Notes under the pieces: model-generated
Database searches by the model: none
Told to the model about the DNA's origin: nothing
What the model saw: only the letters and a program-made list of their open reading frames with translations
In this document: positions 53,505-64,000 of the stretch, piece by piece
Numbering within the stretch: position 1 is the stretch's first letter
How the letters are laid out: each line of letters opens with the position of its first letter
Made by a program: the position numbers and the translations under genes
Assembly: GCA_021495925.1 (NCBI GenBank)
Contig: JAKEKT010000005.1
Span: forward strand, 1 to 64,000
Direction of reading: 5' to 3'
Source of the DNA: Diplodia intermedia
Taxonomy: Eukaryota; Ascomycota; Dothideomycetes; Botryosphaeriales; Botryosphaeriaceae
Length of the DNA stretch: 64,000 nucleotides

Positions 53505-54779
53505 ATTACGGTTTGCACATGTATCGCAATGGGAGCCTCCGGCGCGGTTCAAGACTCTTCCTCAACCCGATCGGACTTGTAACGACTTTAATACCCATTC
53601 CTTCTCCGGCCCCTGTTATCATTCGAGAACGGCATATTTTCCTGGCCAAGTTTCCACTTTGGTTCACCATTTCCTGGCGGCCACGGAGTTTCAATCAATA
53701 ACCACAATTTTGTGTGGCTTATTTTCACCAGCAGTGTCCGGATTTTCCCCCGAGATGACCGCGAGACAAAAAAGCAAATTTTATAACCAATTTTCTTCTT
53801 TCACCGTTGGGAATATCTTAGTTTCCCTTAACGGTTAGGGATTACAGAGGCAATGCATGGGAAGAGCGGGGAAATTCACTCAACGCGAGATACGTCATTG
53901 GGTTGCGTCTTATGTATTGCATGGCTTTTCATCTTCTATCTTCTGTTCTGATTGCATGCACCTTTGTTTTATGAAGTCCAAGTGGTTGATGAAGGCGCCG
54001 TACGCGATTTGGGGTTGCGGGTCATGTTATCTTTTTGGTCAATGAGTGAACTGTGTTTGTTGTTTTGCATGATAAACTCATACACAAAAATGCCAGATCT
54101 CAACTCCTCGTGCGATGCACGCTTTTTGGGCCCCGAAAGGATTTAGAGTGAGATTACGAGTGACAGACCGTTATTTCTTGACACAGGCCGGGCTCTTGCG
54201 GACCACGGTTGAGGCCTTTGTGAAGATTCCATGGATCAGAATGTGTTCAGCTTACATTCCGGCGGATGATTCCGTGTGGTCCTTTTTGTCCGCGTTCGCT
54301 GATAGTATGCGCTCTTTTTGGCTCGTTGCAACAGGTGATGTTGAGACATGCGCAGGGATAGACTATCGGCCCGAGCAATTCCAATATCCCGGGTTAGGTA
54401 TCCGATGCCTCAACACAAGCGTACGTGAGCAGATTGTGGAGTGACAGCATGCAACGTGCGATAAGAGTGGAAGTCAAACATCCTTGCGGCGTATTCTACC
54501 TGTATTCTTCATCTTTGTAAAAGTCTAAAAAAGCAGGAAACGTTACGAGTAGAAAGGGGAGCAAGAAAACAACGAGCATTCGCTTGAGCTTTTCACCGGA
54601 GCCCGCCTACTGATCCCTGCTACCTAAAGCATGCCGGAAAGATATATTCAACTCTGCTTCAAACACTCAAGACATTCTTTCTGAGATTCAACGCCGTCCA
54701 AACCCAGCCACACCACCTTTTCTATTCTCTCTCAAGACCCCTTTCTTTTTCTTCCTTCTATTCTTCCTACTCTTCAAAC
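53505..54779. other. Intergenic between convergent genes
   Basis: 1.3 kb, AT-rich, between the stops of MPG1 (+) and SRP40 (-). It would contain both 3' UTRs. Short frames (53857-54045, 54115-54444) show no domain. No repeat of the FB families is seen here. Confidence 0.55.
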
Positions 54780-56021
54780 CTAGTCGTCAAACTTGATGCC
54801 GTTCACAGCGTTCGTGTCAATCATGCCGCCGCGGTAGCTACCCTTCTTGCCCTTGTTCTTCTCCTTGGTGAAGCCCTTGCCCTTAGTGACGATCAGCTTC
54901 TCATGGGCGCGCTGAGCATAATCGTAAGGAACGAAAGCATTGCTTTGGAATCGGGGGTCGACGTATTGGTCCGTGGGAATGCGGCTGAAGGGCACGTTCG
55001 ACTTCTTCGCCCGCTTGTTGCCGTCCTCGCCGCTGGGAGTGCTGGTGCCAGAGACTGCGTTGCTAGGGGTGTCGGCGGCGGAGTCATTCCTCTTGCGCTT
55101 GCTGCCAGGGGTCGCATTCAGCGCAGGTGAGCCACTGGTCATGGTGTCGCTGCCACTGCTGGAGTCACTGGAGGTCGCGCTGCTCTCCTTCTTGACTTCC
55201 TTGTCCTTTTTTCCCTTCTTGGTAGACTTTTTGCTCTTCTTCTCGTTGCTGGAATCAGAATCGGAAGATGAGGACGAGGAGTCGCTAGAAGTTGCGCTGC
55301 TCTCGTCCTTAGCGCTTTTAGCCTTCTTTTTCCCCTCCGTAGGCTTCTTCTTCTTTTTCTTTTCGGCGCCTGAGTCGGAATCGGAAGACGAGGAGGAAGA
55401 CGAGCTCTTGGCGCTAGCGTCGGAGCTGCTGGAGGAGCTGGAGGAGCTGGACGATGACGAAGAGGAGCTGCTAGAGCTCGAGGCAGAGGCCTCGGACTCG
55501 GCATCGGACTCGGCGTCGCTGCTCTTATCTGAGCTCGAGGAAGACTCGTCGTCGCTGTCAGCCTCCTTCTTGACCTCCTTCTTGGCCTTCTTCTTCGGCG
55601 GTTCATCTTTGCTTTCGCTGCTGTCGCTGGCGCTATCATCCGAGCTGTCGCTGGCGCCATCATCTGAGCTCTCGCTGGCGCTATCGTCCGAGCTCTCGCT
55701 GTCGCTGCTGTCGCTGCTGTCCGAGTCGTCATTGCCATTCTCTGCCTTAATCTCATTGTCGATTTCCCTATCTTCCTCCCACTCCTCAAGAATCTCAGTA
55801 AGCTTGGGCTTGCCCTTGGCAGCATCTTTCCATGCCGCCCCGTCGCGTTGTGCATCCTCGGACTGAAGCTGTTCAGCAGTCTTCTCGTAACCGTGCTCAA
55901 CCAGGAAGCTGTTGACGAGATCGAGAAGGACGGCGGGAGCCTTGGGGTGGTTCTTAGACTTTGAGTCAGATTTCAACTTCGTGACCTTAGCGGCCGGCTT
56001 TGCGCTCTTGTTCTTGGCCAT
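54780..56021 (-). CDS. SRP40: Srp40/Nopp140-like nucleolar phosphoprotein
   Basis: Nucleolar chaperone for snoRNPs. Single exon, 413 aa. A Lys-rich start is followed by a LisH motif (VLLDLVNSFLVEHGYEKTAE QLQ, residues about 30-54), then a long acidic Ser-rich middle with Ser/Asp/Glu runs between basic KKKKKPTEGKKKAKS-type blocks, the layout expected for CK2-phosphorylated Nopp140. The conserved C-terminal domain reads VPFSRIPTDQYVDPRFQSNA FVPYDYAQRAHEKLIVTKGK GFTKEKNKGKKGSYRGG, matching SRP40_C. It is divergent from SEC3 with 530 bp between starts. The Ser codon runs create long open frames on the other strand, which are shadows. Confidence 0.92.
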   Translation of the reverse strand: MAKNKSAKPAAKVTKLKSDSKSKNHPKAPAVLLDLVNSFLVEHGYEKTAEQLQSEDAQRDGAAWKDAAKGKPKLTEILEEWEEDREIDNEIKAENGNDDSDSSDSSDSESSDDSASESSDDGASDSSDDSASDSSESKDEPPKKKAKKEVKKEADSDDESSSSSDKSSDAESDAESEASASSSSSSSSSSSSSSSSSSSSDASAKSSSSSSSSDSDSGAEKKKKKKPTEGKKKAKSAKDESSATSSDSSSSSSDSDSSNEKKSKKSTKKGKKDKEVKKESSATSSDSSSGSDTMTSGSPALNATPGSKRKRNDSAADTPSNAVSGTSTPSGEDGNKRAKKSNVPFSRIPTDQYVDPRFQSNAFVPYDYAQRAHEKLIVTKGKGFTKEKNKGKKGSYRGGMIDTNAVNGIKFDD

Positions 56022-56551
56022 TGTGTGAAAGTGTGCGGTGTGCGCGGGCGACTGAATAGTGTTGGACGGGGAAAAAAAATTTGGAGTTCGTTGGAAGCTC
56101 CCAAAATTCCGGCCGACAGGCCGGTCGCACAGGGATCAGACCGCCCAAGCCCAAGCCGGCCTAGTCGCGCGTCGCGGAAGCCACGACCCCGGCAGCAAGC
56201 CGCTTGCCAGTGGGCTAAGCACCAGTGTACACGGCAGCTTGCCTTCAGGCATACGCAACGCTGCTGTCGCAGCATTCCTCCCCAGGACAGTCTGCTCACG
56301 CCGGCATTCCGACCACATCGCTCTCGACGCGAGCCCAGCGCTCATCCCGTGCCCGCGCTACCACCGCCTGCCCGCCGCAAATCGCCTGGGGGGAGGGGCC
56401 ATCGCCGCTCCGTATCCATGCCTGCGTCAGACACCTCACACCAACTCCGCCCAAGCAAACAATGAACCAGGCGTTCCCGACGCTCTTTTAAGTCAGCGCA
56501 TTCGTCCTCGACCCGCATCCGTCGTCGCTCCGCCTCCTCTCCCCGCCCATC
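56022..56551. promoter_or_regulatory. Divergent upstream region, SRP40 / SEC3
   Basis: 530 bp between outward-facing housekeeping genes. An A-run near 56073-56080 lies in the SRP40 leader. No specific site recognised. Confidence 0.45.
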
Positions 56552-59500
56552 ATGAACGGCAGTCGGTCCCACAACGCCAACGGCTCTGGCTCCAGCGGGC
56601 GGCCCAGCGAAGATGGCCGCGGCCCAAGGGCGCCGCCGCCCGCCCCGAACAACGGGCGCGCGGAGAAATATGAAGATGAGAAGCGCAGGATTATCGAGAG
56701 CTGCTTTGGCAAGATGGACCCAAACGGGGCTTGTACGCGCGCTCCCTTCCACCTTGCAACCTGGCGTTCTCGCACAGGCATTGGGCTGACACGGCCACCA
56801 CAGTATCCGAATCTTATATCACCCACTTGCGCGTCACTGAGGATGCCGCTCACCCCCAGACTCCTCCGCCACCGAACTCACCGTCGCAAAATAAGAAACC
56901 GCGAGTGGTCATAATTGCGGTGCGGAGCACTGGCAGAGTCCGCATCCACAAGGCCCGCGAAAATGCCAATGGTTCGTTTTCGATCGGCAAGACATGGCAT
57001 ATGGAAGATCTGTCGGCGGTTGAGTCCTTCGCCAATGCTGCACCTGCCACGCCGGCCGAGCAGCAGCGCAAAGACTGGGCGGGACAAACAGGATTTATAG
57101 TGACGCTTGCGAAGCCGTATTACTGGAACGCAAACTCGTCCAAGGAGAAGGACTTCTTCATCAACAGCTTGATCAAAATTTACGGAAAATACACCTCCGG
57201 CAAAGTTCCGCAACTGCTTGGGTTCAGCCAGAAGGAAATGGATTTGATGCTGCGCCCGCCGATGGGTCAGGGTCCAAGGGGCCCCTCAAGCCAGGGCCCT
57301 ATGGGAAAGCTACCGCCTTCCAGCCCTGCTGGTCCCCGCGCTCCGCCCTCTCGGTCGGGTGAATCTCCAAGCCGCCGTCCTGTTGCAAGCCCGCCCAGCG
57401 ACGCTGGTGCGCCTAGACCTTTGCAGCCGAGGAGCCGACCTGGTACTGCGGGCGATGATAGGGATCGGTCGGGCTCACGCGGTCCCCCGTCTCGCGGAGG
57501 CGAACTCCCACCTGGTTTGCCCAATCCCCGGGACCCTCTAAGGCAGCCGCAGCCAAGGCCGCAACCGTCGCGAGAACTTCGGAAGCCACCAAGCAGAGAG
57601 CAGATGCGGCCGCGCCCAAGTCAGGAGCAATTCAGACCTTCGCCTCCGGTTGGGCCCCCGGGACAGTCTCCTTCCCTTGTACCCTCCCATCTTACACCGC
57701 AATCCTCCCACTCCGAGTTTTCACAAAGGCCTACATCGCCCATCCGTGAACGTAGTCCGTTGCCTCTCCAGATACCTCAAGCGAGCCCTGGAAGACAGAG
57801 AGATTATGCTAAGTCACCCATCGAGAGGGCAGATGCATTCCCAAGGTCGCCGATTGATAGAGCGAGGTCGCCTATCGAAAGAAGGGCAGACGATGCTAGC
57901 TCCATGGATAGTTCCTTGCTTGCAAACTCAACACTTGATAGGTTCGGGCCCAACGGAGCTAGGAGAGACCCCTCGCCTCAGGGTCTACGCCCGACGACAT
58001 CCCACAGCACCATGTCAAGGAATGAAGAGAAGATCGAGGAGAAGCCCACGGAGGCACCGCCGGACCGCAAGAGGCCGCCCATGCTTTCTCCTCTTGAAAC
58101 CTCTGGCCTCAACTCAGATGCTCCCAGATCCCCTCGATATGACGACATTCCTCCAGCCTTGAGGTCACCGCGCCCGCCTCCATCGCCTCGTGCCCCTCCG
58201 TCACCACGAGTCCCTCCATCAAGGGAAGGCCCGCTGAGTTCCACTTTGGCGGCAAAAGACAGCGATGTTTCGTCGGCGCCTAGTAACCCTCCTAATGATA
58301 TTGGGGCCGTTGGATCCAAAGAACCCGAGCCTGAACCCGAACATGAACCTGAATCTGCGCCTATACCCGCGGATCCTGAGCCAATGAGCGCTCCAGAAGA
58401 GCCGGCAACTGAGCCTATTCAGGAGCCAACTCCTGAACCAACTCCAGAGCCCGAAGTCTCTGAGACACCGTCGCCTCTTGCTGTCAGACCGCCTTCCAGG
58501 AAAGACGAGGAGCCGGAAGAGCCAGAGTCGCCAGCCGTTAAACCAGGTCTAGGTGCAATGATTGGGAAGAAGAAGCTCGGAGGAGCCCTCGGTGGGCTTG
58601 GTGGGATCGGTGCAGCAAATGCAGCGATTGAACGCGGAGCTGACGGCAAGCCGAACATGGCTGATGTCCTGCGCAAGGCAGCTAACGCATACGGCGCGTT
58701 CAAACCGCGTGCTGGCGGTGCTGCTCAGAAATTCAAGGCCGCACTCGCGGATGCGCCCTCAGAGCAAAAGCCCGACGGTATCACTGGAGTTTTCAACGCG
58801 CCCTCATTGAACAGGCAGCAGACCGATGACAGCACGAAGGCGGAGACACCAAAGGCCCTGGAGGCCCCCGAATTTCCTGTTCCTGAGCCAAGCCCTGAAG
58901 AGAAGCCTACTGCGGAAAGTGCCGCCGAACCTGATCTTCCCGGACTAATCATCTCGGCCCCTACTATTGGCACTGAACCACCGGAACCTCCTGCAGGGGA
59001 GGTTGCATCGAGATCGCCGAGCCCAGACGGCAAGCGTGGCAAATCCCCAGACGACATTCGCAGGCAGAGAAGGCGGTCCAACCAACAGGCTAAGTATCTC
59101 GCCTCTTTGGGCTTGGATGCAACTGTGTTAGATGTCAGAGGCCTAGAGATCGAGTCCATTCTCTCCGACTTTGGTTGGGGCAATGCAAGCATGCAGCCGA
59201 AGAAGCTTGAGGCCTTTGAAGCAGATCTGAAGCGCGAAATCGCCCGGGTTGAAGCTGGAAGTTGGCTGAACAACACAGATCACAACGACGAGAGGGTGGA
59301 GGCAGTGGAAACCATGCTTGATAAAGTCATCAACGAGTGCGACGAGCTTGAGGGTCTGTTGACACTGTACAACGTCGAACTCAGCAGTCTGAACGATGAT
59401 ATCGCTTTCATCGAGGCACAGAGTCAAGGTCTTCAGGTTCAGACAGCTAACCAGAAGCTGTTGCACTCCGAGCTCCAGAAGCTTGTCGACACTATTTCTA

Positions 59501-61505
59501 TTGACACGAGGCAGCTAGAGCCACTCAGAGCTGCAAAGATTGGCAAGCCGGAGGGTCTGGAGATCATCGAGAATTCCCTGCTACTGCTTTACAAGGCCAT
59601 GATCACCATCGATCCTGCAATCCGCCAAGGCGCCGAGGTCGTCGACGGTGCATCCGGAATGGGCAACAGTGAGCTTTCTAATATGAGAGCGCTGCAGGAG
59701 AAGAAGCAAAGGTATCTCCAGGAGGCTGCTATCTTCCTCAAACGCCTGGGTCAGCACATGGACATGACATTTGGTGCTGCACTTCTCAACACCCGAGATG
59801 CGATCTCGCGTCAGAATGCTGGCAGTGTGTCGACAAGGCTGGATCCGGCCACTCACGATTTTGCGCGTAACGCGTTGTGGCAATACAGCCCGTTGCTGCT
59901 TTTCGCCAAGGAGATTGATCTGCAGACATGGGATAATCTTCTCAAGATGTACCAGGCCCGCGCTCGGCCAGTGTACCAGGAGGAATTCAGGGACAATGCC
60001 ACAGCATGGAAGAAGATGGCGCGCAGGCCCACGGGTGAAGAGCAGGATCTTCTATTCACCTCGCAAGAGAAGGACACCGAAACCCTAAAGACAACAGCCC
60101 GCAAGCTCACCGTTAAGCGCAGCGGTACTCTGGCACGGGGCCTTCGCTCAAACTCCAACGAAAAGGCAGACAAGGGCGGGCGTCTTTACCCTTACGAAGC
60201 CTTTGCTGGTGCGCTCGATGAAATGGCACCTCTTGTGTTCACCGAGCAAAACTTCGTCGTGGAGTACTTCCACGCATCATCCACCGAGAATGTCGATTTC
60301 GCCGACGCGGTTACCTCTGCGCCGCCGCATGCTAGGAAAGGGTCGAACTTGCTCGCGAGAAAGATGTTCGAGCCTGATCGCGCACTGGCGAAGCGAGTTG
60401 TTGAGGTCATGGATGACATCTTCTCATTCTGGCCTACGGAGCTGCAAAACCTGGTTGAGTTTGTGGTCAACAGTGATCCATTGCAAGGAGTTGGCATCCT
60501 GACCTGCTTGGACCGCAAACTCATCGAATATGAGGAGACCAACCAGGACTTCCTCACTCGCACATTCCAGGCTCTGCAGACGCGCCTCGCCGGGCTGTTC
60601 AACCGCTTCGTTGATACGCAAATCACTGCGATTGAAGATACAAAGGTCAAGATCAAGAAGAGGAAGGGAGTCATCTCTTTCTTCAAGACCTTCCCGCATT
60701 TCTCGGGGGCTATCGAGAACATGATCCCCCCGGCCGATGACCTAGAACGCCTCGAGGTGAGGGCGATGGTCGATGATGCATACCAAAAGATCAACAAGGC
60801 TATGTTCGAAAGTTTGAAGGTGATTGCCAAGGAGAGCCCGGCGGCGATGGCAGCGCAGAGCGCGGCTGTTGGCGGGGCCGGCACGGACCCTGAAGACAAG
60901 GAGGCGCTCAACTACCACATTCTCCACATTGAGAATATGAACCACTATATCGAGGAGGTTGAAACGCACGGAGACGTTGTGCTGGGCGAGTGGAAGGAGA
61001 AGGCCAGAGCGGAGATGAATGAGCATCTGGCGCTGTATCTTGACGCCATCATCAGGAGGCCACTTGGCAAGCTCTTGGTAAGTTTCCAGATTCCTTATGC
61101 ATGCATCCCAGAGGGCGCCATGACATTAAACAGAGACGACTTCAGGATTTCCTCGACCCCATTCCCAGCATCCTGGGAGCTCTTCCACCGGGAACGCCAC
61201 CGTCGGCGATTGCCAGCCGGCCTTCGCACTCTCGCGCCGTCTTCAAGAAAGTGTCGGCATCACACGATAGCAAGGAAATCAGGAAGGGCATTGAAGCTCT
61301 GCGGAAGCGCGTTGACAAGCACTTCGGCGATGCCGATGATCCAGGTCTCAGTCGCAACTTGGTCTTCAAGGTTTTGGGTGAGTGCGAGAAGAAGTACCAG
61401 GACGTGTGGCAGCAACTCATCAGCATCAACAACGACGTCTACGGCGGGGAGGTGGACGTTGGCAGTTGGGGCGATGAGGTTGCTGGGTCGTTCAAGGGAC
61501 GGTGA
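56552..61505 (+). CDS. SEC3: Exocyst complex subunit Sec3
   Basis: Landmark subunit that ties the exocyst to PI(4,5)P2 and Rho GTPases at sites of secretion, such as hyphal tips. Exons 56552-56732, 56804-61077 and 61134-61505 join to 1608 aa. After a Ser/Gly/Pro start, residues about 42-200 form the Sec3-PIP2-binding PH-like domain (DEKRRIIESCFGKMDPNGAL, SESYITHLRVTED, ARENANGSFSIGKTWHMEDL, FIVTLAKPYYWNANSSKEKD, FFINSLIKIYGKYTSGKVPQ). A Pro/Ser/Arg-rich linker of some 550 residues with an acidic EPEPEPEHEPE patch follows. The rest is the helical Sec3 core, starting near SILSDFGWGNASMQPKKLEA FEADLKREIARVE and ending LGECEKKYQDVWQQLISINN. Both introns (71 and 56 nt) are needed: the first to enter the PH domain in frame, the second to reach RRLQDFLDPIPSI. 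Confidence 0.93.
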
Positions 61506-62340
61506 TTCTGTGGTTGACGATGTAATTGGAGCGGCGCGTTTGTTCGATGTCGCTGCGTATGTTGCTGTTCATGATTCTTGCAATTATTCCCTGCGTTGAC
61601 GCTTCATGTCGGGCTATTATTCTTTTTATTGGCGCATGGATTGGTTTGGCTAGCAGTCCGCGTTCCTTCTCGTCGCAATTCCCCCCATAACGACTGCATC
61701 CCATTCGCATTGCTGTTCTGTGGGTAGCTTGCTTCCTTTGCATTGCACCGCTTCTCCTTCCCCTCGCTTTCTTTGCGCGTCACGAACGAGATGGGAAATG
61801 GTGTACAGTTGCGGTATTTTTGAAGCCTTTGATTTCTCTCTTGACAATTAGAGCAATGAGCAAAATTTGTGCCGTCGCCAGATCAAGTCTAGTTGTGAAC
61901 GACCATCGTCTTGAAAGCCCGGCTGGCGTAATGAGCGACCCATTTTCTGATGCGGTATCCACCGCTCGATCTGCGTGTTTGATGGAGACAAACAGGCGGA
62001 GGTGGGGAGGAGGTCGCGTGGGTGAGGAGCCATTCTGGAGCGGGTGGGCTGCTGCTCGGGCCAACGCGTGGCCTGGGCCAGCTGCAGCCCACTGGTGATC
62101 CCCCTCGACGCCCAGTGGTCACCCCGTCCAACTAATTCCACCTCTCTCCGAGTTCCAACCAAGCCTCTCCTGGAGATCTGTGCCTAGCCGACCCGTCAAG
62201 CTTCGACGTCGATGATCTCCAGCTAGCGACCGACCGTACACTCCACTCCGATTTTCCCCCAACGACTTTCCGCTGCCGCCCTCCACGCCATTCCACGAAG
62301 CCACCTTGACCACAACCGCGCCGAGCGCTGCACCGCAACC
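61506..62340. other. Intergenic, upstream of GCS1
   Basis: 835 bp between SEC3 and the ArfGAP on the same strand. It contains a SEC3 3' UTR and a C-rich leader before 62341. Nothing else seen. Confidence 0.55.
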
Positions 62341-63788
62341 ATGAGTAAAATGTGGGAAGTCGATCCTGAGACCAGGAGCAAGGTAACTCGCCCGCGGCTG
62401 CTTCGCCTCGATGCGCCAGCCCGAGAACAGCGTCACTGATACTGTAGCTTGAATACGTAGCTCCTGGAGATCCAGAAGGAGAATGGCAACAATTCGTGCG
62501 TCGACTGCAACGCCCCAAGCCCCCAATGGGTACGTTCACCACCTCACACCACCCCTCAGCGTGCGTCGCGCGCCATGCCATGACGACCGCTGACATGTCG
62601 TCATCCCAGGCCTCCCCTAAATTCGGCATCTTCATGTGCCTGAACTGCTCCGGCATCCACCGTGGTCTCGGCGTGCACATCTCCTTCATCCGCAGCATAA
62701 CCATGGACGCCTTCAAGGGAGCCGAGCTCGAGCGCATGAGGGACGGCGGCAACAACCCTTGGCAAGACTTCTTCAACAAGCACGAATCCAACCAGCTCGA
62801 AGGCCGAACGTTCGACGACTGTACCATCAACGAGAGATACGACAGCGAGGCGGGCGAGGAGTGGAAGGAGCGGCTGACAGCCAAGGTCGAGGGCAAGGAA
62901 TACGTGCCGCAGCCCAGGGAGAAGAAGCCCCCACAGAAGAAGACGGGTGCGCCGCTCAGCGGAAGCAAGGCGGGGAGCAGGGCGGGCACACCCGTCTCGT
63001 CACGCAACGAGCTGGAGGGCTTCGCGCCCGGCCGCACTGGTTCGCCCAGCCTGGGCACATCGTCGCTGAACAACAAGAAGCAGCAGAACGAAGCCTACTT
63101 CGCGCGCATGGGCGCCGAGAACGCGAACAGGCCGGATGACCTGCCGCCCAACCAAGGGGGTAAGTTCGCCGGCTTCGGTAGCGATCCCTTCCCGCAGCAA
63201 CAGTCGCAGGGTGGCGTTCCGGGCTTGGATGATTTCCAGAAGGACCCCGTGGCTGCCTTGACAAAGGGTTTCGGCTGGTTCAGCACCACGGTGCAGAAGA
63301 CGGCGAAGACGGGATACGATGGCTGGGTCAAGCCCGGCATGGAGAACGTATGTTTCACTGTCGAACTGCAAGCTGCCCCGGGCTACGACTGACATCAGGA
63401 CTATTCGTAGTTGTCCAAAGCAGACATTGCAGCGCAAGCCCGCAACGCCGCCATGACGATCGGACAAACGGCGCAATTCGCAGGAAAGAACGCTTCTGAA
63501 TCCTTCAACCGCTTCATTGAGGGTGATGACACGCATGCGCCGCGCAACGGGAACGCGAAGAAGGGTGGGCCGGACGAGGACCACAAGGACTTCTGGGACA
63601 CGTTCGGAGCGCCGCCCGCAGGCCCGCCGGCGGAGAAGAAAAGCTTTTGGGACGAGTTCGCATCGGCAGGAGAGCAGACCACAAGCAAACCGAAGCCAAC
63701 GAGTGTCGGAACAGCGGCAATGAAGAAGGGAGGGAGCGGCAGCGCGCCTGCGGCGAAGAAGGACGATGATGGATGGGGTGATTGGTAA
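62341..63788 (+). CDS. GCS1: ArfGAP of the Gcs1/ArfGAP1 type
   Basis: GTPase-activating protein for Arf1, acting in COPI vesicle traffic at the Golgi and ER. Exons 62341-62382, 62461-62529, 62610-63347 and 63411-63788 join to 408 aa. The start MSKMWEVDPETRSKLLEIQK is typical. The zinc finger is Cys27, Cys30, Cys47, Cys50 (CVDC...CLNC, C-x2-C-x16-C-x2-C), followed by the arginine finger Arg55 in GIHRGLGVHISFIRS. The second intron falls between QW and ASPKFG inside the finger. Downstream are an amphipathic, lipid-packing-type segment (GFGWFSTTVQKTAKTGYDGW) and a C-terminal DDGWGDW, as in Gcs1. Introns are 63-80 nt. Membrane curvature sensing is inferred from family knowledge. Confidence 0.94.
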
Positions 63789-64000
63789 ATGGCAGCAACG
63801 GGTTTGGGGTCAGGTCTCGGATTGGATGCATCCGGCGGATGAACGTATGAGGGATATCTACATGCACGGGGATGTGGGAATGCACAGGACATGTGATGGG
63901 GTTTGACGGGTTTCTTTGATGCCGAGATTGGACGAGGGCGATCTCGGAGGGGTTGTCGGTGGAACGAGCAGGCCTTCCGTATCGGACGATTCTCGAGGTT
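63789..64000. other. 3' region after GCS1, to window end
   Basis: About 210 bases after the ArfGAP stop, presumably 3' UTR and spacer. No feature is visible before the window ends. Confidence 0.5.

Noticed and set aside
54940..55866. 308-codon Leu/Ser/Glu-rich plus-strand frame
   Set aside because: It is the reverse of the Ser/Asp repeat region of SRP40.

Overview
The window is nuclear DNA of a filamentous ascomycete (Pezizomycotina). Most genes are cut by 50-80 nt introns with GT(A/G)NGT donors, CTAAC/CTGAC-like branch sites and YAG acceptors, and the proteins are typical of fungi: a GH76 Dcw1/Dfg5 protein, a GtaA-type glutaminase, a cutinase, Zn(II)2Cys6 regulators and fungal Pdx1. The gene content would suit a plant-associated Dothideomycete, but that placement is inference. 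Exon structures were built by hand; every multi-exon model given here closes in frame.

Layout. 1-0.4 kb: last exon of a GH5 exo-beta-1,3-glucanase. 1.5-6.6 kb (-): Yta7-type AAA/bromodomain chromatin ATPase. 8.1-10.8 kb: a two-pass mitochondrial membrane protein (-) head to head with Pdx1, the E3-binding protein of pyruvate dehydrogenase (+). 12.7-14.7 kb (-): Zn2Cys6/DUF3425 regulator in five exons. 17.1-19.4 kb (-): secreted GtaA-like glutaminase. 22.1-24.4 kb: NSRP1-like (-) and NFKBIL1-like (+) genes, probably sharing one short promoter. 26.4-28.6 kb (+): copper amine oxidase. 29.7-31.5 kb (-): cutinase behind a long Gly/Pro repeat region. 33.8-37.6 kb: short Zn2Cys6 regulator (-) divergent from an NRAMP metal transporter (+). 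38.1-42.9 kb: histidine acid phosphatase/phytase (-) divergent from a GPI-type GH76 alpha-1,6-mannanase (+). 43.4-46.0 kb: uncharacterised 122-aa protein (-) divergent from a DUF3500 protein (+). 46.9-48.6 kb (-): ACC-synthase-like PLP enzyme. 50.6-53.5 kb (+): 2H phosphoesterase and GDP-mannose pyrophosphorylase. 54.8-61.5 kb: Srp40 (-) divergent from exocyst Sec3 (+). 62.3-63.8 kb (+): Gcs1-type ArfGAP.

The spaces between genes from 16 to 50 kb hold the most unusual material: at least twelve copies of an 80-120 bp fold-back element (called FB1 here; TA flanks, GGGTAGTTGAATAC-like arms, inner CCGGACG motif), and two larger fold-back families (FB2, FB3) that carry an FB1 core near their centre. 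None encodes a transposase, so they look like MITEs mobilised by an absent Tc1/mariner-type enzyme.

Together the genes mix housekeeping (chromatin, pyruvate oxidation, splicing, secretion, GDP-mannose supply) with an outward-facing set for wall remodelling and scavenging (glucanase, GH76, cutinase, glutaminase, phytase, amine oxidase, NRAMP). No obvious secondary-metabolite or defence cluster is visible.
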